Positions 1-8,452 of a stretch of DNA of 64,000 nucleotides are shown piece by piece (the first letter of the stretch is position 1; every line of letters starts with the position of its first letter). Location of the stretch: positions 2,418,001-2,482,000 of the forward strand of contig NZ_JAUSVA010000002.1 of assembly GCF_030813695.1 (NCBI RefSeq), written 5' to 3'. The notes under the pieces were generated by a model. It had not been told where the DNA came from, ran no database searches, and was given only the letters and a program-made list of their open reading frames with translations. Source of the DNA: Kitasatospora herbaricolor (GTDB taxonomy: Bacteria; Actinomycetota; Actinomycetes; Streptomycetales; Streptomycetaceae). The position numbers were made by a program, and so were the translations under genes.

Positions 1-695
1 CGCACTGGCTGGCCGGTCGGGGGATCCCGGTGGTGCGCCCGTACGACGGGACGGCGCCCGGGCCGTGGCTCGCCGACGGACATCCCGTCACCTTCTGGCA
101 CCGCCTGGCGCCGGCGGTCCGCCCGGCGCGCCCGGCCGATCTGGCACCGCTGCTGCGCGCCCTGCACGGGCTGGAGGCGCCCCCGTTCGCGCTGGGGCGG
201 CGGGACCTGCTGGCCCCGGTGGGGCGCTGGCTGGCCTCGGCCGAGGGGCATGTCGACCCGGCGGACGTGGCCTTCCTGCGGGACCGCGAGGCGTCCTTCG
301 CGGCGGCGGTCGCCGGTCTGACGCCGCACCTGGCGCCGGGGGTGGTGCACGGGGACGCGCTGCCGCGCAACGTCCACGTCGGCCCGGACGGTCCGGTCCT
401 GCTGGACCTGGAGACGGTGTCGGCGGATCTGCGCGAGCACGACCTGGTGGTGCTGGCGCTCAGCCACGACCGCTACGGGGTGTCCGCCGAGGACTACCTG
501 GCCTTCACCGAGGGGTACGGCTGGGACGTCCGGGACTGGCCGGGGTTCGCGGTGCTGCGCGGTGCCCGGGAGACGGCCAGTGCCTCCTGGGTGGCGCAGC
601 AGGTGCCGGGGAACGCGGCGGCGGCGGCCGAGTTCCGGCGCCGGGTCGACTCGCTGAGGGACGCGGCCACGACGGTCCGTTGGTACCCCTTCTGA
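1..695 (+). CDS. Phosphotransferase of the aminoglycoside phosphotransferase (APH) fold, 5' end cut by the window
   Basis: The open frame already runs at the first in-frame base (position 3), so the start codon lies upstream of the window; the GTG at 30 is internal. The visible 230 or so residues are the C-lobe of an APH/choline-kinase-like enzyme. The catalytic-loop signature VVHGDALPRN lies near 341-370, and the metal-binding aspartate follows in LLDLETV near 400-418. The family transfers the gamma-phosphate of ATP to small molecules such as aminoglycosides or other hydroxylated compounds. The substrate cannot be told from this part, and many actinobacterial homologues are not resistance genes. 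The N-terminal nucleotide-binding lobe is missing only because of the window edge. Confidence 0.85.
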   Translation, partial: HWLAGRGIPVVRPYDGTAPGPWLADGHPVTFWHRLAPAVRPARPADLAPLLRALHGLEAPPFALGRRDLLAPVGRWLASAEGHVDPADVAFLRDREASFAAAVAGLTPHLAPGVVHGDALPRNVHVGPDGPVLLDLETVSADLREHDLVVLALSHDRYGVSAEDYLAFTEGYGWDVRDWPGFAVLRGARETASASWVAQQVPGNAAAAAEFRRRVDSLRDAATTVRWYPF

Positions 696-715
696 TGAGC
701 TGACAAAAGCGCCGG

Positions 716-731
716 GCCCGAGGGCTCGGGC
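716..731. terminator. Weak hairpin after the phosphotransferase gene
   Basis: GCCCGAG is followed after two bases by its exact complement CTCGGGC, 20 bases after the stop codon. There is no T-run, as is usual in this type of genome. The stem is short, so this is only a possible terminator. Confidence 0.3.
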
Positions 732-814
732 GTGGAACCACGGCGACCGGGCGAACGTCTTGTCGGACAGTCATCCCGGTCGGGGGACCGGTGGGACCGT
801 CAGGAGGCACCGCC

Positions 815-1867
815 ATGTCCTCGCTCAACCCCGTCGCCCGGTCGCTCCCGGCCCCTTCACGTCATACCCCTGCGGCCCGCAACCGGCGGGGCGCCCTCCG
901 CTCGGCCTGCGCCGCCCTGCTGGTGGCGGCGGTGGTCTCGGGGTGCGGCACGGCGCAGGGCGCACTGCAGGCGAGCACGCCGCCGAGTGCGCCCCCGGTC
1001 GCACCGTCAACTGCGACGGCCGCGACTCCCGGCGGCCCCGGAACGTCCGGGCCGCCGTCCACGCCCGCCGCACCGGGCACCCGCCCGCCCGCCGGCTCCG
1101 ACGCCGTCACCGCGACGCCGCCGGGCACCCCGGCCCCGCCGACCACCACCGCCCCCGGCCGCCCGCACGCGGCTCCCCGGCCCGGCTCCCCGCAGCCCGC
1201 CCCGGGCGCGCCGACGACCACTGCCCCGCCCGCACAGCCCGCCCCGCCGCCGGCCGCCCCCGGCGTGTCCGCCGCCCTGGTCGCCTCCACCGCGCACGGC
1301 GGCCGCACCGTCGCGCTGACCTTCGACGACGGCCCGGGCCCCGCCACCGGACAGGTGCTCGACGTACTGGCGCAGTACGGCGCCAAGGCGACGTTCTGCC
1401 AGATCGGCCCGCAGGCCGCCGCGAACCCGGCGATGGTCAAGCGCATCCTGGCCGCCGGGCACCGGCTCTGCGACCACAGCGTGCACCACCCGCAGCCGTT
1501 CGCCGCGCTCTCCCACGACCGGCAGGTCGAGGAGATCGTGCCCGCCAGGGACATGATCGTCCGAGCCGGCGGGGCGGGCACCGAGGTGCCCTGGTTCCGT
1601 GCCCCGGGCGGCGGCTTCACCGCCGCCAACCAGCAGGTCGCGGCGGCCGCCGGGATGCGCCCGCTGACCTGGACGGTGGACACCCGGGACTGGTCCAGGC
1701 CCGGGGTGCCGGCGATCGTGGCGAGCGTCCAGCACGGCCTGCGCCCGGGCGGCGTGGTCCTGATGCACGACGGCGGCGGCGACCGCAGCCAGACCGTCGC
1801 GGCCCTGCGCCAGCTGCTGCCGTGGCTGACGGCCCAGGGGTACGGCTTCGACTTCCCGGCCGTCTGA
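815..1867 (+). CDS. Lipoprotein polysaccharide deacetylase (NodB domain)
   Basis: ATG at 815 is chosen because AGGAGG lies 7 bases upstream (802-807); an in-frame GTG at 791 has no such site. The N-terminus is a lipoprotein signal ending in a VVSGC lipobox, with Cys44 as the likely lipidated residue. A roughly 100-residue Pro/Ala/Thr-rich linker follows, then a NodB homology domain from about residue 160. All the usual motifs are visible: TFDDGP (about 170), HSVHH (about 222), RAPGGG, DTRDW and LMHDGGG. Such enzymes remove acetyl groups from N-acetylglucosamine-containing polymers such as chitin oligomers or peptidoglycan. The protein probably works outside the membrane, with the linker spanning the wall. 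The exact substrate is not evident. Confidence 0.9.
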   Translation: MSSLNPVARSLPAPSRHTPAARNRRGALRSACAALLVAAVVSGCGTAQGALQASTPPSAPPVAPSTATAATPGGPGTSGPPSTPAAPGTRPPAGSDAVTATPPGTPAPPTTTAPGRPHAAPRPGSPQPAPGAPTTTAPPAQPAPPPAAPGVSAALVASTAHGGRTVALTFDDGPGPATGQVLDVLAQYGAKATFCQIGPQAAANPAMVKRILAAGHRLCDHSVHHPQPFAALSHDRQVEEIVPARDMIVRAGGAGTEVPWFRAPGGGFTAANQQVAAAAGMRPLTWTVDTRDWSRPGVPAIVASVQHGLRPGGVVLMHDGGGDRSQTVAALRQLLPWLTAQGYGFDFPAV

Positions 1868-1942
1868 AGACGCCCGCCTTCCCAGCGGACTCCACCGCCG
1901 TCCGACGCGTGCTGCGGACGGCGGCGGCGGGCCGGAAATGCG

Positions 1943-1972
1943 TTGTGCCTGCTCCGGCCGGCCTCGTAGCGT
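1943..1972 (+). promoter_or_regulatory. Predicted promoter of the cloverleaf-leader gene
   Basis: TTGTGC (1943-1948) and TAGCGT (1967-1972) are separated by 18 bases and resemble -35 and -10 boxes of the main actinobacterial sigma factor. Transcription would start about 7-9 bases later, near 1979-1982. That is exactly the first base of the tRNA-like fold. Confidence 0.5.
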
Positions 1973-1981
1973 GTCCGCATC

Positions 1982-2052
1982 GGCGTGTAGCTCAGCAGGA
2001 GAGCACCGGGCTTCATCCCGGAGGGCGCGGGGGCGGGACCCGCCACGCCGGC
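1982..2052 (+). ncRNA. tRNA-like cloverleaf forming the whole 5' leader of the next gene
   Basis: The sequence folds by hand into a cloverleaf. The acceptor stem is GGCGTG (1982-1987) with CACGCC (2044-2049). The D stem is GCTC (1990-1993) with GAGC (2001-2004), around an AGCAGGA loop. The anticodon stem is CCGGG (2006-2010) with CCCGG (2017-2021). The T stem is GCGGG (2027-2031) with CCCGC (2039-2043) and has a 7-base loop. Departures from a real tRNA: the anticodon loop has 6 bases (CTTCAT), the T loop GGCGGGA lacks TTC, the seventh acceptor pair is missing, and GCA stands in place of CCA. The ATG of the following gene starts 3 bases after discriminator-like G2050. A working elongator tRNA is therefore unlikely; a structured mRNA leader or a tRNA mimic is the better reading. 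Confidence 0.55.
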
Positions 2053-4410
2053 ATGGACACGAACGCTGACGAGCAGCAGACCCCGGTCGACCCGCGGATC
2101 GGACCCGGCTACCCGGCCGGCCGGTTGGCCCGGGCCCTGCGGACCGCGACGACCCACGAGGACGCCGGCGCCCGGGCCCGCGCCGAACGCCGGGTCGGCC
2201 ACTGGCGCGAGATGCTCCGTGCGACGGCCTCCGGTGCGGTGACGACCGGCTCCCGAGCGCCGGTGGCCGGGCTCCCGGCCTGGGTGACTCCCCAGGTGGT
2301 GCACGGCGGGTTCGCCACGGGCGCCGCCTGCGCGGGCGGTCCGTTGCTGCCGTACGAGCTGGAGACGGCCGCCCGGGCCGGTGTCCCGGCCGACCGCCGC
2401 GCGCTGTTCGGGCACTTCCTGACGGACCGGGGCCTGGCCGAGCTGACCGACCGGCTCGACCGGGGCTGCTACGAGGTGCTCGTCCCGGAGGAGGCGGCGC
2501 TGCTCACGGTGGCCTGGCTGGTCCGGGCCGGCGACCGGTCGGCGGCGCTGGACCTGCTCGACACCCTGGAGCCCTTCGCGGGGCAACTGCGCTTCACTCC
2601 CCGCCCGGCCGCCGCGCCCGCGGCGGACACTACGCTGACCCACCGCCGCACCGTGGGCGAGGTGCGCGAGGCGGTCGCCGCGCGACGCCGGCACCCGGCG
2701 GTGGAGGCGATGAACGAGGCCCTGGCGGTCTGGAACCCGTTCGCGGACGAGCTGCTGGCGCACTGGCTGGAGACGGCCCGCTCGGGCCGGGTCCTGGCCC
2801 GCCTGCCGGACGACGGCTGGCACCGGCGGGGCGCGGCCCTGCTGGCGCGCTACCGGGAGCTGGCGGCCGTCCACACCCGCTGCGGGAAGCACCGCAGGCC
2901 CGGGGAGAACCAGGCCGTCCTGCGCGCCGCCCTGGCGGAGGCGGTGGCCGGCCGCACGCCGGACGCCCGGGCGCTCGGCCGGTTGCAGCACGCCGTCGAC
3001 TCGATGGTCGCCAAGCGCGGCCGGCCCGGCTCGGCGCGGCACACCGCGCTGCGCGAAGGGCAGGCGGCCGTCGCGGCCCGCCCCACCCACCACGCCCTGG
3101 CCGCATTGGTGGCCCGGCGGCTGTCGGTGCTGCCGCAGGGCACCGGCACGCCGGCGGCCGACGCCCTGACCGGGCCGGTCACCGACGAGGAGCAGCGGGA
3201 GTGCGGCCTGCCCGCCGGCACCGCCGTCCCGGAGCCGGTGCGGCGGCTGGTGCTCGGCGCGCTGAGCGCCCCGATCGGCACGCTGATGGAGCGCGGTCTG
3301 GTTCCGTCCGCCGAGGTGCTGGCCGAGCTGGTCCCGCAACTCGTCTCCGGGACCGCGGCGCTGGCCCACCCCGACCCGGCGCTGCGCGCCCTGGCCGCCG
3401 CCAACCACCGGGCCTTCCGGAACCGCCGTTCGCTGCTGCTGCTCGACCTGCAGCACCAGGTGCGGGTCGAGGAGCTGCCCTGGGTGCGGGCGGTGGCGGC
3501 GTACCGCGGTACCGGCGGAGAGTCCGCCCGGGCGGCCCGGGCGACGCTGGTACGGCTGGGCGAGCTGGCCGTGCAGGGCTTTCCGGCGACGCTGCTGCCG
3601 AACCCGCTGCTGCGCGAGCTGTCCGTGCTCGCCGCCGGCGCCGGCCTGGAGGTACCGCTGGTCGAGGAGCTGGCGATCGACATCTTCATGGGCCGGTTCT
3701 CCGGCAAGTTCCTGGATGCGGCGGTGGTCGCGGGGAACCTGCTCGGCGGCACGCTCTACGAGCGGTACTACGGCATCGACTACCGCGCCCTCGCGGCGCT
3801 GGGCCCGGCCGGGGCCGGGACCGCCGGGGCGGCAGGACGCGCCGCCGGGCACCCCGAGGCCGCCGCCCGGGAGCGCCGACGCGCGGTGGAGGAGTTCGGG
3901 AAGCTCTGCCGGACGCGGGCCGGCGGCGCCGGGGGCTGGTCGGGAAGCGCGATGGTGATCGAGCAGGCCCAGATCCTCACCACGCACAACCTGGCGGCCC
4001 TGGTCGCCCTGGCCGGCATCGAGCCCGGGTACGGCTGGGCGGAGGCCGCCCGGCGCTGCTTCGCCGCGGTGTGCGCCCTGACGGCCCGGCTGCACCGGGA
4101 CCCGCAGGGGTGGAACACCGTCAAGGACGCGGCGTACGCCTGGCGGCAGATGCTCTTCCACCTCTCGCTGTGCGGCGCTGCGGAGCGTGCCGAGGTGGTG
4201 GCCCGGACCGAGGCGGAGGCCGCCCGGCACCCGGGTCGGGTGGCGGAGCGGCTCGCGCCGGCGCTGGCCGGCCTGCGGCTGGTCGCCGCGGGCGGGGAGT
4301 TCGGGGCGGACGGCACCGCCGAGGGCGGCCGGGCCCGGCGACTGCTCGGCCGGACCAGCGGGGATCACTGGCTGCGGCGGGACCTTCCGGCGCCCGCCGG
4401 GACCGGGTGA
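2053..4410 (+). CDS. Unrecognised 785-residue protein downstream of a tRNA-like leader
   Basis: I do not recognise a family. The protein is Ala/Leu/Arg-rich and reads as mostly alpha-helical. There is no signal peptide or obvious membrane segment, and no Walker, zinc or nuclease motif I can name. The most conserved-looking stretches are VEELAIDIFMGRFSGKFLD (about residues 537-555), GNLLGGTLYERYYGIDY just after, and EQAQILTTHNLAALVAL (about residues 636-652). The start at 2053 is the first in-frame ATG after the cloverleaf; no Shine-Dalgarno sequence is exposed, since the purine-rich segments lie inside its stems. Translation must therefore depend on how that RNA folds or is processed. The gene stands alone, followed by a convergent exonuclease gene. 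Function unknown. Confidence 0.8.
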   Translation: MDTNADEQQTPVDPRIGPGYPAGRLARALRTATTHEDAGARARAERRVGHWREMLRATASGAVTTGSRAPVAGLPAWVTPQVVHGGFATGAACAGGPLLPYELETAARAGVPADRRALFGHFLTDRGLAELTDRLDRGCYEVLVPEEAALLTVAWLVRAGDRSAALDLLDTLEPFAGQLRFTPRPAAAPAADTTLTHRRTVGEVREAVAARRRHPAVEAMNEALAVWNPFADELLAHWLETARSGRVLARLPDDGWHRRGAALLARYRELAAVHTRCGKHRRPGENQAVLRAALAEAVAGRTPDARALGRLQHAVDSMVAKRGRPGSARHTALREGQAAVAARPTHHALAALVARRLSVLPQGTGTPAADALTGPVTDEEQRECGLPAGTAVPEPVRRLVLGALSAPIGTLMERGLVPSAEVLAELVPQLVSGTAALAHPDPALRALAAANHRAFRNRRSLLLLDLQHQVRVEELPWVRAVAAYRGTGGESARAARATLVRLGELAVQGFPATLLPNPLLRELSVLAAGAGLEVPLVEELAIDIFMGRFSGKFLDAAVVAGNLLGGTLYERYYGIDYRALAALGPAGAGTAGAAGRAAGHPEAAARERRRAVEEFGKLCRTRAGGAGGWSGSAMVIEQAQILTTHNLAALVALAGIEPGYGWAEAARRCFAAVCALTARLHRDPQGWNTVKDAAYAWRQMLFHLSLCGAAERAEVVARTEAEAARHPGRVAERLAPALAGLRLVAAGGEFGADGTAEGGRARRLLGRTSGDHWLRRDLPAPAGTG

Positions 4411-4510
4411 GAGCCGGACCGGGGACGGCGCGGGGCCGCGGCCCCGGGCCGGCGGCCGGGGTGTGCGCTCGGGCGGCTCCGGTGCGGGGCCGCCCGGCCC
4501 CGGGCCGGCC

Positions 4511-5212
4511 TCAGCGCAGCGGCCAGCGCGGGTCGATCACGGCCTGCGGGTCCTTGCCCTTGCGCAGCCAGGCCTGCAGGCCCTCGGCCCAGTCCCGGTA
4601 CCAGCCGACCTGACGGTGGTGCAGCTCGGTCAGGTCGACCTCGCCGACCTGTGCCGGGTACCGCTCGCCGAGGGCGACGGCGACCAGCACGGCGGCCAGC
4701 GCGTCGCTGCCGGCCTCGTGGGCGTCGGTCAGCTCGACCCCGTAGACCTCGCAGACCCGCTGGAGGGTCCGTGAGCCCTTGCGGTACTTGTCGACGGCCC
4801 GGTCGATGACCAGCGCGTCCAGCACCGGCGTGACCGGCCCGCCGAGCCGCTCGGCCAGGCCGGGCAGACCGTACCGGCGCAGCTCGGCGTCGAGCAGGGA
4901 GAGGTCGAACGGGGCGTTGAAGGCGACCACCGGGCGGCCGGCCAGGATGCGCGCGCACAGCGCGGCGGCTATCTCCTCGACGCCCTCCTTCGCCGGTCGG
5001 CCCTTGCCGCGGGCCAGGTCGTCGCCGATGCCGTGGATGGCCTCGGCTTCCGCGGGGATCGGGACGCCGGGGTCGAGCAGCCAGCTGGTGGCGCTCTCCC
5101 GGCGGCTGCCGACCGTGTCCACGAGGGCGGCCGTGACGATCCGGGACTCGGCCGGGTCGGTGCCGGTGGTCTCCAGGTCGAAGCCGACCAGTGGCTCGTG
5201 CCACCAGCTCAT
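4511..5212 (-). CDS. DnaQ-like 3'-5' exonuclease (DEDDh)
   Basis: This 233-residue protein has the three DEDDh exonuclease motifs. Exo I is FDLETTG at residues 11-17 (metal ligands Asp and Glu). Exo II is NAPFDLSLLD. Exo III is HEAGSDALA, with catalytic His and Asp. It resembles stand-alone epsilon-subunit relatives that Streptomyces genomes carry besides the replicative polymerase's own PHP proofreading domain. The likely role is trimming single-stranded 3' ends in DNA repair or turnover. It is a single gene with no operon partner; its promoter must lie in 5213-5403, which shares its borders with the next leftward gene. Confidence 0.88.
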   Translation of the reverse strand: MSWWHEPLVGFDLETTGTDPAESRIVTAALVDTVGSRRESATSWLLDPGVPIPAEAEAIHGIGDDLARGKGRPAKEGVEEIAAALCARILAGRPVVAFNAPFDLSLLDAELRRYGLPGLAERLGGPVTPVLDALVIDRAVDKYRKGSRTLQRVCEVYGVELTDAHEAGSDALAAVLVAVALGERYPAQVGEVDLTELHHRQVGWYRDWAEGLQAWLRKGKDPQAVIDPRWPLR

Positions 5213-5403
5213 AGGGGTCTGTCCTTCCGTCCGGCCGCTCTGACGTCCCCTATCATCGCCCGGACCACCGACAACCCGGCCCGTCGGCCCCTCCCCGGCT
5301 GGTCCGGGGCCGTTCCCGGCCGGCGCCGCGGGCGTCCCGGAGGTCCACGGCGGGCGCGGGGGCCGGCGGCCCGGCTGGGGCCCCGGAGCGGGGACGGCAG
5401 GCG

Positions 5404-6702
5404 TCAGACGGCGGCGAACAGACCCCGGGCGAGCCAGTCGGAGGCGTCCCGGACACCCGGCAGGACGAAGAAGTAGCCGCCGCCGGTCGGCCGCAGGAAG
5501 CGGGCCAGCGGCTCGCCCGCCAGCCGGGTCTGGACCGCCTCGAACTGGCGGACCACGTCCTGCTGGTAGCAGCAGAAGGCGAGGCCGACGTCGAGGTCGC
5601 CCGCCGGGTCGAGCCCCCGGTCGTAGTTGAAGCCGCGGCGCAGGATGCGGCTGTCGGCCCTCGCCTGGTCCCGGGGGTTGGCCAGCCGGATGTGGGCGTC
5701 GAGCGCGATGCCGGTGCCCTCCGGGTCCTTGCCGTAGTCGGGGGCGTCGGTCTCGGAGCCGTACCCGAGCGGGGCGCCGGTGGCCTTGTTCCGGCCGATG
5801 ATCCGCTCCTGGTCGGCGAGCCGGAGGCCGTCCCAGGCGTCCGCCAGGGTGCGGATCACCCGGATCACCTGGTAGCTGCCGCCGGTGGCCCAGCCGGGTT
5901 CACCGCCGCCGTCGACCACCCAGACCAGCCGGTCCATCAGGCGGGCGGAGGTGGTGTCGGGGTTGACGATGCCGTCCTTGAAGCCGAGCAGGTTGCGCTG
6001 GGCGCCGCTGGGCCTGGGCCGGTTCTGGAACCCGTCGACCTGCCAGCAGGCCCGCAGCGCGCCCCGGGTGTGCCGGGCCAGGTCCCGCAGGGTGTGCAGG
6101 ACGGTGTCCCGGCTCTCGGCGCAGATCTGGACCGAGAGGTCCCCGTGCAGTTCGGCGGGGTGCAGGCTGTCGTCGGGGAAGGCCCGCATCGGGGCCAGCC
6201 GCAGCGGCTTGGCGGCGCCCAGCCCGAACCGGTCGTCGAAGAGCGAGGCCCCGACGCCGACCGTGACGGTGAGGTCGTCGGTCGGCAGCACCGGGCCGAG
6301 GATGCCGCTGTCGGACGGCGGGGCCTCCGGGCCCATGTCCGGCGGGGTGCCGCCGGAGGCGAGGAAGCGGATCCGGGTGGTCAGGGTGCGGAACAGGGCC
6401 TCCAGCCCGGCCCGGTCGGGGGTGGTGACGTCGAAGGAGACGAAGGAGGCGTAGGCCGGCGCGGGGGTGGTGACACCGGCCTGGTGCACGCCGTGGAAGG
6501 GCACGAACCCGGCGTCGGAGCGCTGCTCGGCCCGGGCGCGGGCGCGGGCGGGCCCGGCCCCCAGTGCGAGCGCGGCCCCCGCGGTGCCGGCCCCGAGGGC
6601 GGCCCGGACGAAGCCGCGGCGGGAGGCACCGCCGACGGCCGGGCAGCCGTCCGGCGCGGACGGGTCGGGGCGGGGGCCGCTGGCGGTGTGCTGGCTGGTC
6701 AT
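5404..6702 (-). CDS. Tat-exported DyP-type haem peroxidase
   Basis: The 432-residue protein begins with a twin-arginine signal (Arg28-Arg29 in SRRGFV, then an Ala/Gly-rich hydrophobic stretch and an ARARA cleavage region), so it is exported folded with its haem. The DyP signature GFKDG is at 240-244 and the probable proximal haem ligand His337 lies in [11 protein letters not shown]. This matches the DyP / EfeB group, which oxidises dyes and phenolics with peroxide and, in EfeUOB systems, handles haem iron. No efeU or efeO gene lies beside it here, so an iron-transport role is not supported by context. ATG at 6702 is chosen because the Tat signal begins a short distance after it; the open frame extends further upstream without a plausible start. 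Confidence 0.9.
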   Translation of the reverse strand: MTSQHTASGPRPDPSAPDGCPAVGGASRRGFVRAALGAGTAGAALALGAGPARARARAEQRSDAGFVPFHGVHQAGVTTPAPAYASFVSFDVTTPDRAGLEALFRTLTTRIRFLASGGTPPDMGPEAPPSDSGILGPVLPTDDLTVTVGVGASLFDDRFGLGAAKPLRLAPMRAFPDDSLHPAELHGDLSVQICAESRDTVLHTLRDLARHTRGALRACWQVDGFQNRPRPSGAQRNLLGFKDGIVNPDTTSARLMDRLVWVVDGGGEPGWATGGSYQVIRVIRTLADAWDGLRLADQERIIGRNKATGAPLGYGSETDAPDYGKDPEGTGIALDAHIRLANPRDQARADSRILRRGFNYDRGLDPAGDLDVGLAFCCYQQDVVRQFEAVQTRLAGEPLARFLRPTGGGYFFVLPGVRDASDWLARGLFAAV

Positions 6703-7186
6703 GGTGGCCTTCCAGGTCTGGGAGGTTCGGACGCGCGCGGGCGGGGGCGCGCGCCGGGCGGCCGGGCGCGCCGACCGGCCTGCGGACCGGCGCGCGGACG
6801 GGCATGCGGACGCGACCACGGCCGGGGACGGGCCGGGGCGGGCGACCGGTGGACGGACGGGCCGGTGAGCGGACGGCAGGCCGGGGCGGGACGGGCCGCC
6901 GGCCTGCTCGATCACGGGAACGACGCTAGCAAGGGGCTGCCCGCACCGCGCGGCCCCGGGCGGAGGGCTGACCGCTCATCGGCTGAATACCGGTCAGTTG
7001 CCATCCGTCCGGCCTACCGGCGCGACGACCGCGGCCCGGGGCACCCGCGGGTGAGGGGCGACCCGGGTGAGGGGCGACCGGCCACGAACGGCGACCGGCC
7101 ACGAAGGGCGGCGGAGGCGCACGGCGGGCGGCGGCGCGAACCGGGACAGGTGCCCGGACGGCAGCCGGATCCGCCCCGGCGGCCGC
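6703..7186. other. Gene-free stretch upstream of the DyP gene, with short direct repeats
   Basis: No convincing gene is visible. It must hold the promoter of the leftward DyP gene; a TAGCGT box on the minus strand (forward ACGCTA near 6925-6930) is a candidate -10. Near 7050-7110 two short units are each repeated twice (see the repeat entry). No RNA structure was recognised. Confidence 0.4.
7050..7108. repeat. Short tandem direct repeats GGTGAGGGGCGACC and GACCGGCCACGAA
   Basis: GGTGAGGGGCGACC occurs twice, 16 bases apart, and runs straight into two copies of CGACCGGCCACGAA. They sit 80-140 bases downstream of the end of the leftward HEPN gene. No function is assigned. Confidence 0.6.
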
Positions 7187-8452
7187 TCAGGACACCGGCC
7201 GGGAGTCCCCCCAGACGCCCTCGAACTCCTCGCGGTAGACCTCCAGCAGCCCGGGCTCGGTGGAGCCGGGCTGCTGCCCCGCCCCGCCGCGCAGCACCAG
7301 CGCCGGGGACTCCATCCCGCGCGCCTTGCGCAGGTAGGGCTGGACGACGCCCAGGTCGGTGGACTGCCGGCGCCCGCCCGCCTGGCTGGTCGGGCGCGGG
7401 CCCTCGACCAGGTAGGCGGTGAAGCGCGGCGTCTCGTCGAAGACCCGGATCTCGAAGCCGCCCTGGTCGCGCAGCCGGGCCCGGACCCGCCGGACGTGCA
7501 TGATGTTCATCTCGATCGAGCGGGCCAGCTCGCCGCGCCCGAGCCCCAGCTCGCGCTCCCGGCGCCGGACGGCGCTGCTGGCCGGGTTGAGGAAGAGCAG
7601 CCGGACCCGGCAGCCCTCGGTGGCGAGCCGCACCAGCCGCCGGCCGGTGTAGTTCTGGCAGAGCATGCCGAGGCCGATGCCGAGCGCGTCGAGCCGCCGG
7701 GCGCCGTCGAGCAGGTCCTCCACCGGCAGGTCCCGCTGCAGGCGGACCCGGTCGGCGTGCACCGCGACGACGTCCGCGTACCGGCCGGCCACCAGGGCCT
7801 CCACCACGTCGGCGGGCACCCCGCCGGTGCCTCCGTCGAGCAGGGCGAGCAGCCGGGCGGCGGCCCGCTCGGTCTGCGCGAGGACGGTCTGCGAGAGGGT
7901 GCGGTTGCGCGAGACGACGTGCCGGGCGACCTCCAGCTCGTCCAGGGCCAGTTCGATCTCGCGGCGGTCGGCGAGGAAGGGCTCGAAGCAGGGCCAGTGC
8001 TGGACCATGAGCTCGCGCAGCTGGGGCAGGGTGAGGAAGACCAGCGGGTCGTCGTCGGCCGGGTCGAGCAGGTAGCCCTTGCGGCGGCTGACCTCCCGGA
8101 CGGCGCCGGCCCGGTGCGCCCACTCCTCGCCGGCCGGCCCGGCGGCGGCGGTCACCCAGTCCTCGCCGTGCGCCGGGGCGTAGACCGGTCGCAGCACCTC
8201 GTCCACCAGGGCGCGCAGCCGCTGTTCGACCAGGTTGAGCCAGACGTACGCGCGGCCGGCGAGCCGGACCCGCTGGTAGGCGTCGTCCCATTCGCCGGCG
8301 GACCAGGCCAGGGCGGGCACCTCGACCGGGCCGCCCTGGGCGGGTACGGCGGCGCGGGAGGCCATCGAGGGGCGCATCACGACCGTCGGCGCCTCGCTGC
8401 GCCCGGGGCCGCGGTCGGTGCCACCGCCCCTGCCGCCGGCGGGGAACACCAT
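7187..8452 (-). CDS. SAV2148-family HEPN-domain protein
   Basis: The 421-residue protein matches what I know of the conserved streptomycete SAV_2148 family, annotated as carrying a HEPN domain. The N-terminal part (LAGRAYVWLNLVEQRLRALVDEVLRP) is a helical HEPN-like bundle. The middle and C-terminal part (LFLNPASS, RSIEMNIMHVRRVRARL, then RVFDETPRFTAYLVEG) resembles a PLD-like alpha/beta region. HEPN domains are often RNases, but I cannot point to a clear catalytic Rx4-6H pair, so an enzymatic role is unproven. ATG 8452 has a good ribosome site (AGGTGAGG) 7-8 bases upstream. The gene is divergent from glgX across a 529-base gap. Confidence 0.72.
   Translation of the reverse strand: MVFPAGGRGGGTDRGPGRSEAPTVVMRPSMASRAAVPAQGGPVEVPALAWSAGEWDDAYQRVRLAGRAYVWLNLVEQRLRALVDEVLRPVYAPAHGEDWVTAAAGPAGEEWAHRAGAVREVSRRKGYLLDPADDDPLVFLTLPQLRELMVQHWPCFEPFLADRREIELALDELEVARHVVSRNRTLSQTVLAQTERAAARLLALLDGGTGGVPADVVEALVAGRYADVVAVHADRVRLQRDLPVEDLLDGARRLDALGIGLGMLCQNYTGRRLVRLATEGCRVRLLFLNPASSAVRRRERELGLGRGELARSIEMNIMHVRRVRARLRDQGGFEIRVFDETPRFTAYLVEGPRPTSQAGGRRQSTDLGVVQPYLRKARGMESPALVLRGGAGQQPGSTEPGLLEVYREEFEGVWGDSRPVS

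Noticed and set aside
1982..2052. Ordinary functional tRNA gene
   Set aside because: The T loop lacks TTC, the anticodon loop has 6 bases, the acceptor stem has 6 pairs and the 3' end abuts an ATG, so it is reported as tRNA-like only.
862..4368. A 1168-codon minus-strand open frame opposite the deacetylase and the unknown protein gene
   Set aside because: Low-complexity reading, no ribosome site, and it overlaps two better genes with clear motifs or codon pattern.
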